Below are positions 44,593 through 55,199 of a DNA stretch of 64,000 bases, in pieces. Position numbers and translations under genes: made by a program. The DNA comes from Mauremys mutica. Taxonomy: Eukaryota > Chordata > Testudines > Geoemydidae. The DNA lies in contig NC_059084.1 of NCBI RefSeq assembly GCF_020497125.1, positions 40,370,399 through 40,434,398 of the forward strand, written 5' to 3'. The number at the start of each line of letters is the position of its first letter. The first letter of the stretch is position 1. The notes beneath the pieces are model-generated. The model saw nothing but the letters and a program-made list of their open reading frames with translations, made no database searches and was not told the origin of the DNA.

Positions 44593-45543
44593 ATGTCCAA
44601 CCAAACCATCCTGACCGAGTTCCTTCTCCTGGGATTCTCTGATGTTCGGGAGCTGCAGATTTTGCACTTTGTGATGTTCCTAGTGATTTACCTGGTAGGC
44701 CTGATGGGGAATCTTCTCATCATCACAGCCATAGTCCGCGACCACCATCTTCACACCCCCATGTATTTCTTCCTGGTGAATCTGTCCATCCTAGACTTTG
44801 GCTCCATCTCCGTTACCATCCCCAAATCTATGGCCAATTCTCTCATAAACACCAGGGTGATTTCTTATCCTGGATGTGTCACCCAAGTCTTTCTCTTTCT
44901 CCTCTTCACTGCAACTGATCTTGCCTTACTCACCATCATGGCATACGACCGATATGTCGCCATCTGCCAACCACTGCACTATGAGAGTATAATGAACAGG
45001 AGAGCTTGTGTCCAAATGGCAGCTAGTGCCTGGATTACTGGTATTGTCTACTCTGCCCTGCACACTGGGAACACCTTCAGGTTACCCTTCTGTCAGTCCA
45101 ATATCATCAACCAGTTCTTCTGTGAAATCCCCCAGCTACTCAAGCTCACCTGCTCTGACTCGTACCTCAGTGAAATTGGGGCTATTGCCTTTAGTATGTT
45201 TTTAAGTTCAAACTGCTTTGTTTTTATAATTGTGTCTTATGTTCAGATCTTCAAAGCAGTGCTGAGAATCCCTTCTGAGCAGGGCCGAGGTAAAGCCTTC
45301 TCCACCTGCCTCCCTCACCTCACTGTGGTCTCTTTGTTTCTTTGCACTAGCTTCTTTGAGTACATGAAACCCACCTCCAGCTCAGCATCAAATATGGATC
45401 TCATGATGGGTGTTCTATATTCCCTGGTGCCTCCAATAATGAATCCAATCATCTACAGCATCAGGAACAAGGAGATCAAAGCTGCATTAAAGAAACTGAT
45501 TGTGTGGTGGTTAATTAGCAAGAATTCAATTGTCCGTCATTAG
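44593..45543 (+). CDS. Olfactory receptor, OR14-type (316 aa)
   Basis: An intact class II odorant receptor. N3-Q-T is the N-glycosylation site; TM1 has G39-N40; HTPMYFFLVNLSILDFGSIS is at 54-73, MAYDRYVAICQPLHY at 116-130, FFCEIPQLLKLTCSDSYLSE at 175-194, KAFSTCLPHLTVVSLF at 234-249 and PPIMNPIIYSIRNKEIKAAL at 280-299. C95 and C177 can form the disulfide. These blocks are the OR14 wording of the family strongly expanded in turtles and birds. It shares most of its residues with the receptor at 51094-52026. No lesion seen, and all activation motifs (MAYDRY, SY in TM5, KAFSTC, NPIIY) are kept, so it is the best candidate for a working receptor in the block. Expression is expected in single olfactory neurons. 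Confidence 0.94.
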   Translation: MSNQTILTEFLLLGFSDVRELQILHFVMFLVIYLVGLMGNLLIITAIVRDHHLHTPMYFFLVNLSILDFGSISVTIPKSMANSLINTRVISYPGCVTQVFLFLLFTATDLALLTIMAYDRYVAICQPLHYESIMNRRACVQMAASAWITGIVYSALHTGNTFRLPFCQSNIINQFFCEIPQLLKLTCSDSYLSEIGAIAFSMFLSSNCFVFIIVSYVQIFKAVLRIPSEQGRGKAFSTCLPHLTVVSLFLCTSFFEYMKPTSSSASNMDLMMGVLYSLVPPIMNPIIYSIRNKEIKAALKKLIVWWLISKNSIVRH

Positions 45544-46925
45544 TACTTGATTGAGATTTCATTCTGAGCTTCTTTATGGATATAATCAACTGATGACAAA
45601 ATTGTCCCCTTGAGAAAATAGGGTGCAATCTGTTTATGAAATCATAAAATCCAGACTAACTCCACTGAAGTAAAATGAGTTAATTTAGAATTACATCACA
45701 GTAAAAAAGATCAAAATCTTAATATCTATCCATAAATGTACACACATACCCTTCTATCTGTCTTATACTGCTAACATCACCTTGCTATCTGAGCATGTTG
45801 CACAGAATATCAATAGCCATAGCTAAGTCATAGTGGACTTCATGAATTTTCTTGTGCTTCTCCTTTTTGGGGGGATAAAAATTGTGATCGGGGTATGAGA
45901 GGTTTGGCTTGTTTGTTTGCTTGGTTGTTTCTTTTTCATATTGTTTCATTTTATTTATTCATTGCTTGGCTTGCTTCTTTGTTCCAGGTGACTTTTGGGG
46001 AATAGGAATTTGCAGGGTGGAATATGTTTGATTAAATCTGGATATCCATTTATTTTGTCATCTATTCAATGTGTCAATGTCATAATGTCTTTTAAAGGAT
46101 TTTCTGGGTGACTTAAATTATCCTTTCCCCAATGATGAAAAATTAAAAAAAGTTTCTGTAGGTTTATGGATACCTGAGTTCCTGTTTAAATGATTGTTAA
46201 TGCTGATGGGATTTTATAGTCTTATTTATGATGTGATAGGGCACCTACTCCTTATAAAATTATGTATATTATCTTTTTAAAAAAATAAGTAAATAAATAT
46301 TGTATTCTTCTTGCTATGGTGAAAAGGCATTTTGGAAGAGAAAACTATTGCAATGTCTCCTAAAGACAAACTGAGTCTGGGTAATAATCATAAATGTTTA
46401 TCCTACCAAACAGCTGCAGTGATTGATCTGGAATTGCTCATATTTTTTCTTATGTTACACTTTGTTCCTACAGTGGTAAATAAATTGTACTTTGTATAGT
46501 GAAGGCTGGGCTAGTCACTCAACTTACTACTGGTCACAGCTCCTGTGGGAAGAACTGCAGGTACCAAGCACAGAGGGAGAAATAACGGTGGGCGCACAAA
46601 TTGCTATAGCCAATTTGAGAGGGAAAATCACGTCATTCAACTCTGAGAGGGACAGGCAGAAGACGGAGACATGGGGTGTGCACTCAAAGACCAGAGCAGA
46701 AAGCAGAGGTTATTCTAAATGTATGACCATAACAAATGAGATTCAGCCATTTGCTTCAAAGGATAGATTGGGATCTGGCCAATGGTCTCTTATCCACACG
46801 AGGATCCAATTGTGTCTAGATCACATAAGTTAGCTGCATTATTATTGTTGTTATTATTATTTATTGCCAGTTATCTCATCATAGAAGTCAATCAGGTTGG
46901 TCAGGCATGATTAGCCCTTGGGGAA
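45544..46925. other. 3' flank of the OR14 gene in unit A
   Basis: A+T-rich, gene-free. It matches 55385-56350 with small differences (GTCTTATACTGCTAACATCA in both), the end of the duplicated block being near 46660 / 56350. Confidence 0.6.
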
Positions 46926-47262
46926 TCCATAGAACCATAGAACCATAGAACTTAAGATCAGAAGGGACCATTATGATCATCTAGTCTGACCTCCCGCAAA
47001 ATGCAGGCCACAAAAACTGACCCACCCACTCTTGAAATAATTCTCTCCCTTGACTCAGCTGTTGAAGTCCCCAAATCCTGGTTTAAAGACTTCAAGTAGC
47101 AGGTAATCCTCCAGCAAGCGACCCCTGCCCCATGCTGCGGAGGAAGGCGAAAAACCTCCAGGGCCACTGCCAATCTACCCTGGAGGAAAATTCCTTCCCG
47201 ACCCCAAATATGGCGATCAGCTGAACCCCGAGCATGCGGGCAAGACTCTCCGGCCAGACACT
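46926..47262 (-). repeat. CR1-type LINE 3' end, inverted
   Basis: CATAGAACCATAGAACTTAA, GATCATCTAGTCTGACCTCC and GGCGATCAGCTGAACCCCGA; nearly identical to 22634-22967. It lies between the two duplicated OR blocks. Confidence 0.8.
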
Positions 47263-47354
47263 CAGGAAAAAGACTTTCAATATCCCAACGTTGACTCTCG
47301 GTACTAATTACCAGTGGCAGCATGTTATTGACCTATTAACTAAATAGTGTTATA

Positions 47355-47690
47355 CTATCAAACCATTCCCTCCATAAACTTATCAAGCTTAATCTTAAAG
47401 CCAGAGAGGTCCTTCGCCCCCACTGTTTCCCTCGGTAGGCTGGTCCAGAATTTCACTCCCCTAATGGTTATAAACCTTCGTCTAATTTCAAGTCTAAACT
47501 TCCCGACTGCCAATTTATATCCATTTGTTCTCATGTCCACATTAGTACTGAGCTGAAATAATTCCTCTCCCTCCCTGGAATTTATCCCTCTGATATTTTT
47601 AAGGAGAGCAATCATATTTCCTCTCAACCTTCTTTTGGTTAAGGAAAACAAACCGAGATCCTCAAGTCTCAAATTTTCATGGAGAGTTTT
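47355..47690 (-). repeat. CR1 LINE coding 3' fragment, inverted
   Basis: The minus strand translates to LEDLGLFSLTKRRLRGNMIA, then TNGYKLAVGKFRLEIRRRF and LSGFKIKLDKFMEGMV, the standard end of the CR1 ORF2 product. Truncated before the catalytic domain. Confidence 0.85.
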
Positions 47691-47934
47691 GAAAAAAAAA
47701 ATGTTGTTGTTTTTAAGGATAGTACAGACCTATTATAAAACTTTTTTTCAATTTAAACCCAGTTTTCCTTGGAAATAATTTAAACAGAAAATATCTGAAT
47801 TTCCCAGGTTAGAAATTTATAACTAAGCCAGCATTGATATGTCCAATAACACCCTCTATTTCAATCATGTTTATTGCTTTTTCAAAGAGATTCATGTAGG
47901 ATGGTAAAACTGAATAAGCAGCAATATTAATATC

Positions 47935-48133
47935 AGGGCTGGCTCTAGCATTTTTGCCGCCCCAAGCAGAAAAAAAAAAAAAGCAGCAGCAATTCAGTGG
48001 CAGGTCCTTCACTCTGAGAGGGAGTGATGGCCTCGCTGCCGAATTGTTGCCCAATGGCTGCACGTGCCACCCCTCCCTTCATTGCCCGCCCCAGGCACCT
48101 GCTTGCTATTCTGGTGCCTGGAGCCAGCCCCGG
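47935..48133. mobile_element. hAT-type MITE with 8-bp target duplication
   Basis: Ends AGGGCTGGCTCTAG and CTGGAGCCAGCCCCGG are inverted repeats. It is flanked by TTAATATC (47927-47934) and TTAGTATC (48134-48141), one mismatch. The empty site survives in unit A as GGCAATGTTAGTATC near 42029, proving insertion after the duplication. A diverged relative lies at 55200-55382. Confidence 0.8.
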
Positions 48134-49108
48134 TTAGTATCCTCAGAGTATGTTTTATACATGCAGGCACCTTTAAACTGAGGCACAGAGAGTTGAAGCC
48201 CCCAGCCAAAGCCTGTCTCTGCTCAATGACATAGAAGAGGGCAAGGTGGCTAGACCCCAGATCTCCTGTTCTAGCACTGCATCCTCTGTCCCACACTGAT
48301 GCCTGCTAACCAGAAATACTCTTAACAGGCGGAGAGCACACACACATAGTAAGACAAGGCCTGTGTCCTGGAGAGTTTACAACTGAAGTGGACAGGACAG
48401 AGAAATGGAGGGAGAGAGAGAGGGAGGGAGGGAGGGGAAATAGAGATACGAGGAGGGGAAGTGCCTGGCCCAAAGTCACACAGCAGGTCAATGGCAGAAC
48501 CAAGAATAGAAACCAAGTCTCCTGATGGCCACTAAACCATAAAGATATAGAGTCACAGAGGGAAGTTACACAACACAGATGGAGCTGAGCGATGGTATTA
48601 GCCCCTCATCACACAGAGATGGAAATGCAGATGGGATCTGGTGTCACAAATCAGATTTGATAACAGGCAGGAGGCCGTCTATGTGGTGTTGCAGTGAGTC
48701 CTTACAGCTGAGCTGTCATTGGAGATGCTTTCTGAGTCCATGTCATATTTCCTCAGAAACTGGAAATCAGGCAGCATTTGCTTTTTAGTATGTTACATCC
48801 ACGTCCGAGTTTGCATATTTCCCCAATAAAGGAAATATCTTGGCCAGATCATTGGGGTTGGATGTGCTTTGCTCCATCCTTCATACTGTATTTTATCAAG
48901 ACAGATCTTCAGATTTTGTAAACTGATGCAGCTCCATGGATATTAAGGAGGCCATGACAATTTCCTCTCATGTGTTAATTCACCTCTCCTAGTCAATGGC
49001 ACTGATGAGTGATGTGCACCTTTCATACTCCTACCATGAGATAGTACTAATGGAAATCAGGGCCATACTCTCTGTCACTGTAACCCAGACTGTTGTCTTT
49101 GTCCTTCC

Positions 49109-49140
49109 TTCTCATCATCTCAGCCATAGCACTTGACAAC
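49109..49140 (+). pseudogene. OR remnant in unit B (left part)
   Basis: Only the end of TM1 is left: TTCTCATCATCTCAGCCATA then CTTGACAAC, equivalent to LIITAIALDH of the intact copies. The start codon and first 35 or so codons are deleted: TCCTTCC (intron end) abuts the TM1 codons. The reading continues after the solo LTR at 49907-49922 with CATCTTCACACC (HLHT), and then breaks at the same junction as the fragment in unit A. Confidence 0.7.
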
Positions 49141-49906
49141 TGTTGTCAGATGCTACCGGTGTGGTGGTCTGCTCTGTTCAATGTTGATATCAATCGTCTG
49201 TGTGTGTTCCCTCTGTATGCTGTCCCAGCTCTATGCAGATAGCTGACAGAGCAGACCCTGAGAGAACCCCCAATGACCACAGACTCTAATAAGGTACGAA
49301 GGCACATTGGCCAGGTTTATTGTCGAAGAGAAACACAGTCTCCAGATTTCCACAGCATAGAAGTCAAAGGTGCTGCGAAGGTGCTGCTAGCCAGTACATA
49401 TGTGCTCCCTGACAATGGACTCAGCTGTGTCAGTGGCAGGACTTTCCACTGCCCCCTAGGCTGGACAAAGACATCCACTCAGAGGTGCATTCTTATGCAG
49501 AGGTGCAAACAAGTTACACTTCGCTCCTGACGTATCGAGGTGTAACCCCTCTACGAAGCAAGGTGCCGCCTCTCACTTTGTACATATTGGTTCGAACAAA
49601 ACAACTCTATCCATCATGTTACCCTTTTGGCCCTGCATTGGCATGGGTCAGCCTGTTCCTTGTTATTTGTGTGGCATGTACAAGTATGCAAATGTTCTGA
49701 TAGCTGGTTCCAGTACCTTTTAGGTATGTCTCTTTTTGCAGCATCAACCATTACCTTGCCAACTTCTGTGAGCAGGGCGTGCCTCTGGCTCACAGCTTAA
49801 TTTTGCTTTACGTTAGCAAAGTCTTGACCATTACTTTAGTTCAGGCCTTAGGCCTTATACTGGGCCTCTGATAAGTGTTTATGTTTCAGGGCCTCATCTT
49901 ACTGCA
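49141..49906 (-). repeat. Solo LTR, ERV-like, inserted into the OR remnant
   Basis: 766 bp with plus-strand ends TGTTGTCAGATG and CTTACTGCA. ACAAC flanks both sides (49136-49140 and 49907-49911), an exact 5-bp target duplication. An AATAAA signal is on the minus strand at 49321-49316, 176 bases before that strand's end, so the LTR is probably minus. No internal retroviral sequence is present. Confidence 0.8.
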
Positions 49907-51051
49907 ACAACCATCTTCACACCTTAGTTTTCCTTTGAAATAATTTAAACAGAAACTTTGATTTCAACCAGGTTGAGAATATTAATATTATTAGTTAAAT
50001 TTGAAGCCAGTCACTCTATTGCAACGGTGTATATTTCTGTTTCAAATGGGCACTTGTTGAATGGCAAAACTGAGTAAGCAGCAAAGTTGGTAGCCCACAG
50101 TATATTTATTAAGCATACTAGTGCCTTAGATGGAGAACAGAGAATTGAAGCCCTCCCACCAAAGCCTGTCTCTCTTATCCCAGCCAAGGACATAGAGGAG
50201 GTGAATGGTATTAGAACCTAGATCTCCTGCTCTAATACTGCATCCTCTGTCCCACACTGCTGCTGGCTAAACAAAAATGCTGTAAATGGTTTCACCGAAC
50301 ATACACATAACAAGATGCAGCCCATCCCATACAGAGCTCACAGTCCTAGCAGACAGGGCAGAGAATGGGATGGAGGGGAAACTGAGTCACGGGGAGGGGA
50401 ATTGACTGGGCCAAGGCCACAAAGAAGGTCAGTGGCAGAGCCAAGAACAGAACCCAAGTCTCCTGGCAGTCACTGATCCGCACAGACATAAAGTGACAGA
50501 CATAAATGGCACAGCAGAGATGCAGCTGAGTGATGCTATAAGCCCATTGCTACACAGAGATGGAAGTGGGATCTTGTGTCATAAATCAATACGTAAGCAG
50601 TCAGCAGGCCATCTATGTGGTGTTGCAGTGGAATCACTACAGACAAGCTCTCATGCAGGATACTGAGTGAGTCTATGTCATATTTCCCTGGAAAGTGGAT
50701 ATCAGGCAGTGTTGTCATTTTAGCATTTTAGTTTCATGCCCAAGCTTAGAGCCTGCTGTTCGTAGCAAAAGAGGATCCAGCTTGGCTAGAATGTTGCACT
50801 GCGATAGTACTTTGCTCCATCTGCCAAACAGCATTTTATTCAGCCACATCCTGGGTCAGATCTTTAAATGGTGCAAACTGATGCACCTCCATTAACTTTA
50901 AGGGATCCATGCCAATTTGCAAATGTGTGATAAGCACTAGTTAATAGCAGTGATGAACGCAGGGCTTTGTTCACACTCACATCATGAGATATTGCTGCAT
51001 GGAATCAGGGCCATTCTCTCTCTGTCACTGTAATCCCCACCACTATGTTTG

Positions 51052-51066
51052 TCCTTCTCTCCACAG
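51052..51066 (+). promoter_or_regulatory. Probable splice acceptor of the second OR14 gene
   Basis: TCCTTCTCTCCACAG ends at 51066, 27 bases before the ATG at 51094, as in its paralogue at 44551-44565. Confidence 0.65.
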
Positions 51067-51093
51067 CCATCACAAAGTGAACTGAGAAAGAAA

Positions 51094-52026
51094 ATGTCCA
51101 ACCGAACTACCCTGACCGAGTTCCTTCTACTGGGATTCTCTGATGTTCAGGAGCTGCAGATTTTGAACTTTGTGGTGTTTCTAGTGATTTACCTGGCAGG
51201 CCTGATGGGGAATCTTCTCATCATCACAGCTGTAGCCCTCAGCCACCATCTTCACACCCCCATGTACTTCTTCCTGGTGAATCTGTCGATCCTAGACCTC
51301 GGCTCCATCTCCGTTACCATCCCCAAATCCATGGCCAATTCCTTCATGAATACCAGGTCTATTTCTTACCCTGGATGTGTCACTCAACTCTTTCTCTTTT
51401 TCCTCTTCACTGCTGCTGATCTTGCCTTACTCACCATTATGGCGTACGACCGACACATTGCCATCTGCCAACATCTGCACTACGAGAGAGTGATGAACAG
51501 GAGAGCTTGTGTCCAAATGGCAGCCAGTGCCTGGATTACTGGTATTGTGTACTCAGCTCTGCACACTGGGAACACCTTCAGGTTACCCTTCTGCTCCAAT
51601 GTCATCAACCAGTTCTTCTGTGAAATCCCCCAGCTACTCAAGCTCACCTGCTCTGACTCGTACCTCAGTGAAGCTGGGTTTCTTGCATTTAGTGTGTTTT
51701 TAAGTTTAAACTGCTTTGTTTTTATAATTGTGTCTTATGTTCAGATCTTCAAAACCATGCTGACCGTCCCCTCTGAGCAGGGCCGGGGTAAAGCCTTCTC
51801 CACCTGCCTGCCTCACCTCACTGTGGTCTCTTTGTTTCTTTGCACGGGCTTCTTTGCCTGCTTGAAACCCACCTCCAGCTCAGCATCAGGTATGGATCTC
51901 ATGATGGGTGTTCTCTATTCCCTGATGCCTCCAGTGATGAATCCAATCATTTACAGCATGAGGAACAAGGAGACCAAAGCTGCATTAAAGAAACTGTTTG
52001 TATGGAGGTTATTCACCATAAATTAA
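51094..52026 (+). CDS. Olfactory receptor, OR14-type (310 aa, DRY changed to DRH)
   Basis: Paralogue of the receptor at 44593-45543 with the same splice-acceptor context and start. N3-R-T is the glycosylation site; HTPMYFFLVNLSILDLGSIS follows TM1; FFCEIPQLLKLTCSDSYLSE, KAFSTCLPHLTVVSLF and PPVMNPIIYSMRNKE are kept. The differences stand out: the TM3 end reads MAYDRHIAICQHLHY, with Tyr to His in DRY and Pro to His two positions after Cys, one residue is missing in extracellular loop 2 (PFCSNVI instead of PFCQSNII), and the tail is shorter. The frame is intact. The DRH and QHLHY changes affect strongly conserved positions and could alter signalling, but Arg is kept, so function is possible. 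Confidence 0.93.
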   Translation: MSNRTTLTEFLLLGFSDVQELQILNFVVFLVIYLAGLMGNLLIITAVALSHHLHTPMYFFLVNLSILDLGSISVTIPKSMANSFMNTRSISYPGCVTQLFLFFLFTAADLALLTIMAYDRHIAICQHLHYERVMNRRACVQMAASAWITGIVYSALHTGNTFRLPFCSNVINQFFCEIPQLLKLTCSDSYLSEAGFLAFSVFLSLNCFVFIIVSYVQIFKTMLTVPSEQGRGKAFSTCLPHLTVVSLFLCTGFFACLKPTSSSASGMDLMMGVLYSLMPPVMNPIIYSMRNKETKAALKKLFVWRLFTIN

Positions 52027-52081
52027 AATGTCCATCATTGTACCTTGATTGAGATTTCATTCTGAGCTTCTTCTTGGATAT

Positions 52082-52216
52082 ATAAAAGCAGCAAAGAGTC
52101 CCGTGGCACCTTATAGACTAGCAGATGTATTGGAGCATGAGCTTTTGTAGGTGACATGACATGCATCCGACGAAGTGGGTATTCACGCACGAAAGCTCAT
52201 GCTCCAATACGTCTCT
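52082..52216. repeat. Penelope-like element tails in inverted arrangement
   Basis: Left half (52086-52155) is the inverted tail: GCAGCAAAGAGTCCCGTGGC, ACCTTATAGACTAGCAGATG and TATTGGAGCATGAGC. The right half (52161-52214) is the forward tail: GCATCCGACGAAGTGGGTAT, CACGAAAGCTCATGCTCCAA, TACGTCT. The two form a potential hairpin of about 30 bp arms. No coding part lies between them. Confidence 0.75.
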
Positions 52217-53479
52217 TAAGGTATGTCTACACTATGGGATTGTTCCGATTTTACATAATCCGGTTTTGTAAAACAGATGGTATAAAGTCGAGTGCACGCG
52301 GCCACACTAAGCACATTAATTCGGCGGTGTGCGTCCATGTACCGAGTCTAGCGTCGATTTCCAGAGCATTGCACTGTGGGTAGCTATCCCATAGCTATCC
52401 CATAGTTCCCGCAGTCTCCATTGCCCATTGGAATTCTGGGTTGAGATCCCAATGCAAAAACAGTGTCGCAGGTGATTCTGGGTAAATGTCTTCAGTCAAT
52501 CCTCCCTCCGTGAAAGCAATGGCAGACAATCATTTTGCGCCCTTTTTCCCTGGATTGCCCTATCAGACGCCATAGCATGGCAATCATGGAGCCCATTTTG
52601 CCTTTTGTCACTGTCACCGTATGTGTACTGGATGCTGCTGACAGACGCGGTACTGCAGTGCTACACAGCAGCATTCATTTGCCTTTGCAAGGTAGCTGAG
52701 ACGGTTACCAGTCATATTGCACCGTCTGCCATGCCATTGTAAATTGGCGATGAAATGACGGTTATCAGTTGTTCTGTACCGTCTGCTGCTATCATAGGTG
52801 CTCCTGGCTGGCCTTGCTGAGGTTGGCTGGGGGCGCATAGGCAAAAATGGGAATGACTCCCTGGGTCATTCCCTTCCTATGTTTTGTCTAAAAATAGAGT
52901 CAGTCCTGCCTAGAATATGGGGCAAGTGTACTAGAGATCCAGAGAGCACAGCCGCTCCGTGTCAGAGCCCCAGAGATCCCGCAGAAATGATGAGCTGCAT
53001 GCCATTCTAGGGGGTGCACCTGCAACAACCCCACCTGTTGCTTCCCTCCTCCCCCAACCCTCCTGGGCTACCGTGGCAGTGTCCCCCCATTTGTGTGATG
53101 AAGTAATAAAGAATGCAGGAATAAGAAACACTGACTTTTTACTGAGATAAAATGAGGGGGAGAAAGCCTCCAGCTGCTATGATAGTCCAGGCAGGACATT
53201 AAAGGGTGCGGGGAGGTGGGGGAGAGGAGCTCAGCCCCCACTGCTATAATAGTCCAGGCAGTACAGAATCTTTTCTTTAGACATGAAAGGAGTGGGGGCT
53301 GATGGAGCTCAGCCCCCAGTTGCTATGATGAGGACGGTTACCAGCCGTTCTGTACCATCTGCTGGGAACGACCAGGAGTCATTCCTATTTTTACCCAGGC
53401 GCCCCCGGCCGACCTCACCGAGGCCAGCCAGGAGCACTCACAGGATGATGACGAGGACAGCTATCAGTCCTTTTGTAGA

Positions 53480-55037
53480 AGCAGCAAAGAATCCTGTGGC
53501 ACCTTATAGACTAACAGACGTTTTGCAGCATGAGCTTTCGTGGGTGAATACCCACTTCTTTGGATGCAAGCAGTGGAAATTTCCAGAGGCAGGTGTATAT
53601 ATAAGCAAGCAAGAAGCAAACTAGAGATAAAGAGGTTAGATCAATCAGGGAGGATGAGGCCCTGTTCCAGCAGCTGAGGTGTGAAAACCAAGGGAGGAGA
53701 AACTGGTTCTGTAATTGGCAAGCCTTTCACAGTCTTTGTTTAGTCCTGAGCTGATGGTGTTAAATTTGCAGATGAACTGGAGCTCAGCAGTTTCTCTTTG
53801 AAGTCTGGTCCTAAAGTTTTTTTGCTGTAGGATGGCCACCTTAAAATCTGCTACTGTGTGGCCAGGGAGGTTGAAGTCTTCTCCTACAGGTTTTTGTATA
53901 TTGCCATTCCTAATGTCTGATTTATCCTTTTCCTTAGAGACTGTCCAGTTTGGCCGATGTACATAGCAGAGGGGCATTGCTGGCATATGATGGCATATAT
54001 TACATTGGTGGACGTGCAGGTGAATGAACCGGTGATGGTGTGGCTGATCTGGTTAGGTCCTGTGTTGGTGTTGCTGGTGTAGATATGTGGGCAGAGTTGG
54101 CATCGAGGTTTGTTGCATGGGTTGGTTCCTGAGCTAGAGTTACTATGGTGCGGTGTGCAGTTGCTGGTGAGATTATGCTTCAGGTTGGCAGGTTGTCTGT
54201 GGGCGAGGACTGGCCTGCCACCCAAGGCCTGTGAAAGTGTGGGATCATTGTCCAGGATGGGTTGTAGATCCCTGATGATGCGTTGGAGGGGTTTGAGCTG
54301 GGGACTGTATGTGATGGCCAGTGGAGTCCTGTTGGTTTCTTTTTTGGGTTTGTCTTGCAGTAGGAGGCTTCTGGGTACACATCTGGCTCTGTTGATCTGT
54401 TTCCTTATTTCCTCGTGTGGGTACTGTAGTCTTGAGAATGCTTGGTGGAGATTTTCTAGGTGTTGGTCTCTGTCTGCGGGGTTAGAGCAGATACGGTTGT
54501 ACCTCAGTGCTTGGCTGTAGACAATGGATCTTGTGGTGTGCCCGGGATGGAAGCTGGAGGCATGAAGGTAGGCATAGCGGTCGGTAGGTTTTCGGTATAG
54601 GGTGGTGTTAATGTGACCACCACTTATTTGCACCGTGGTGTCTAGGAAGTGGACCTCCCGTGTAGATAGGTCCAGGCTGAGGTTGATGGAGGGGTGGAAG
54701 CTGTTGAAATCATGGTGGAATTTTTCCAGAGTCTCCTTCCCATGGGTCCAGATGATGAAGATGTCATCAATGTAGCGTAGGTAGAGAAGGGGCGTGAGTG
54801 GACGGGAGCTGAGGAAGCGTTGTTCCAGGTTGGCCATAAAAATATTGGCATATTGTGGGGCCATGCGGGTGCTCATAGCGGTGCCACTGACCTGGAGATA
54901 TATATTGTCATTAAATTTGAAATAGTTGTGTGTGAGGATAAAGGCACAGAGCTCAGCAACCAGTTGTGCTGTGGCATCATCAGGGATACTGTTCCTGACA
55001 GCTTGTATTCCATCAGTATGTGGGATGTTTGTGTGTG
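53480..55037 (-). mobile_element. Penelope-like element nested in the PIF/Harbinger-like element
   Basis: On the minus strand it runs from within the RT (55037) to the tail CTATAAGGTGCCACAGGATT, ending near GCAGCAAAG at 53480. The tail carries the ATCCAAAGAAGTGGGTATTC and CACGAAAGCTCATGCTGC phrases. The host element's sequence is interrupted between its inner inverted repeat and the right TIR. Confidence 0.8.
53645..55037 (-). pseudogene. Penelope-like RT with GIY-YIG endonuclease, frameshifted
   Basis: The frame is open from about 55037 to 53884 and contains SIPDDATAQLVAELCAF, STRMAPQYANIFMANLEQRF, the catalytic box YIDDIFIIW and VHFLDTTVQISGGHIN, then the Cys-rich CNKPRCQLCPH and SAMYIGQTGQSLRKRIN. 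At about 53922, eight bases present in the other copy (encoding the Gly-His-Lys after the Arg-Ile-Asn) are missing, shifting the frame. The remainder (SDIRNGNIQKPVGEDFNLPG and LQRETAELQFICKFNTISSG) continues in another phase to 53645. It lacks the N-terminal part, so the copy is dead, but the RT half is better preserved than in the first copy. Confidence 0.85.
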
Positions 55038-55199
55038 GAATACAATGCTAGCCTCGGTACATGGATGCACACCGCCGAATTAATGTGCTTAGTGTTGCCG
55101 TGTGCACTAGACTTTATACAATCTGTTTCCAAATACCGGTTTCTGTAAAATTGAAATAATACCATAGTGTAGATATACCCTGAATTAATTTCAAACTAC

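Larger units (their letters stand above)
41800..46660 (+). repeat. OR14 duplication unit A
   Basis: This block (broken OR, full OR and their flanks) is paralogous to 47715-56350. Matching landmarks include TTTCCTTTGAAATAATTTAA (41849 and 47766), GAAACTGGAAATCAGGCAGC (42615 and 48757), the broken OR (43018 and 49109), the junction CAGTTTTCCTTTGAAATAAT (43185; near 49922 in B), GTCTATGTCATATTTCCC (43955 and 50672), the full OR (44593 and 51094) and TACTACTGGTCACAGCTCCT (46525 and 56212). Confidence 0.75.
52219..55181. mobile_element. PIF/Harbinger-like non-autonomous element with about 130-bp TIRs
   Basis: Left end 52219-52350 (AGGTATGTCTACACTATGGG through ACCGAGTCTAG) and right end 55049-55181 (CTAGCCTCGGTACATGG through CCATAGTGTAGATATACCC) are inverted repeats of about 132 bp. 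Flanking bases are TTA and TGA, compatible with the 3-bp TWA-type target site of this superfamily after one change. Inside, 52795-52880 and 53395-53470 form a second inverted pair (GTGCTCCTGGCTGGCC versus GGCCAGCCAGGAGCAC). A Penelope-like element occupies 53480-55037. No transposase was found. Confidence 0.7.
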
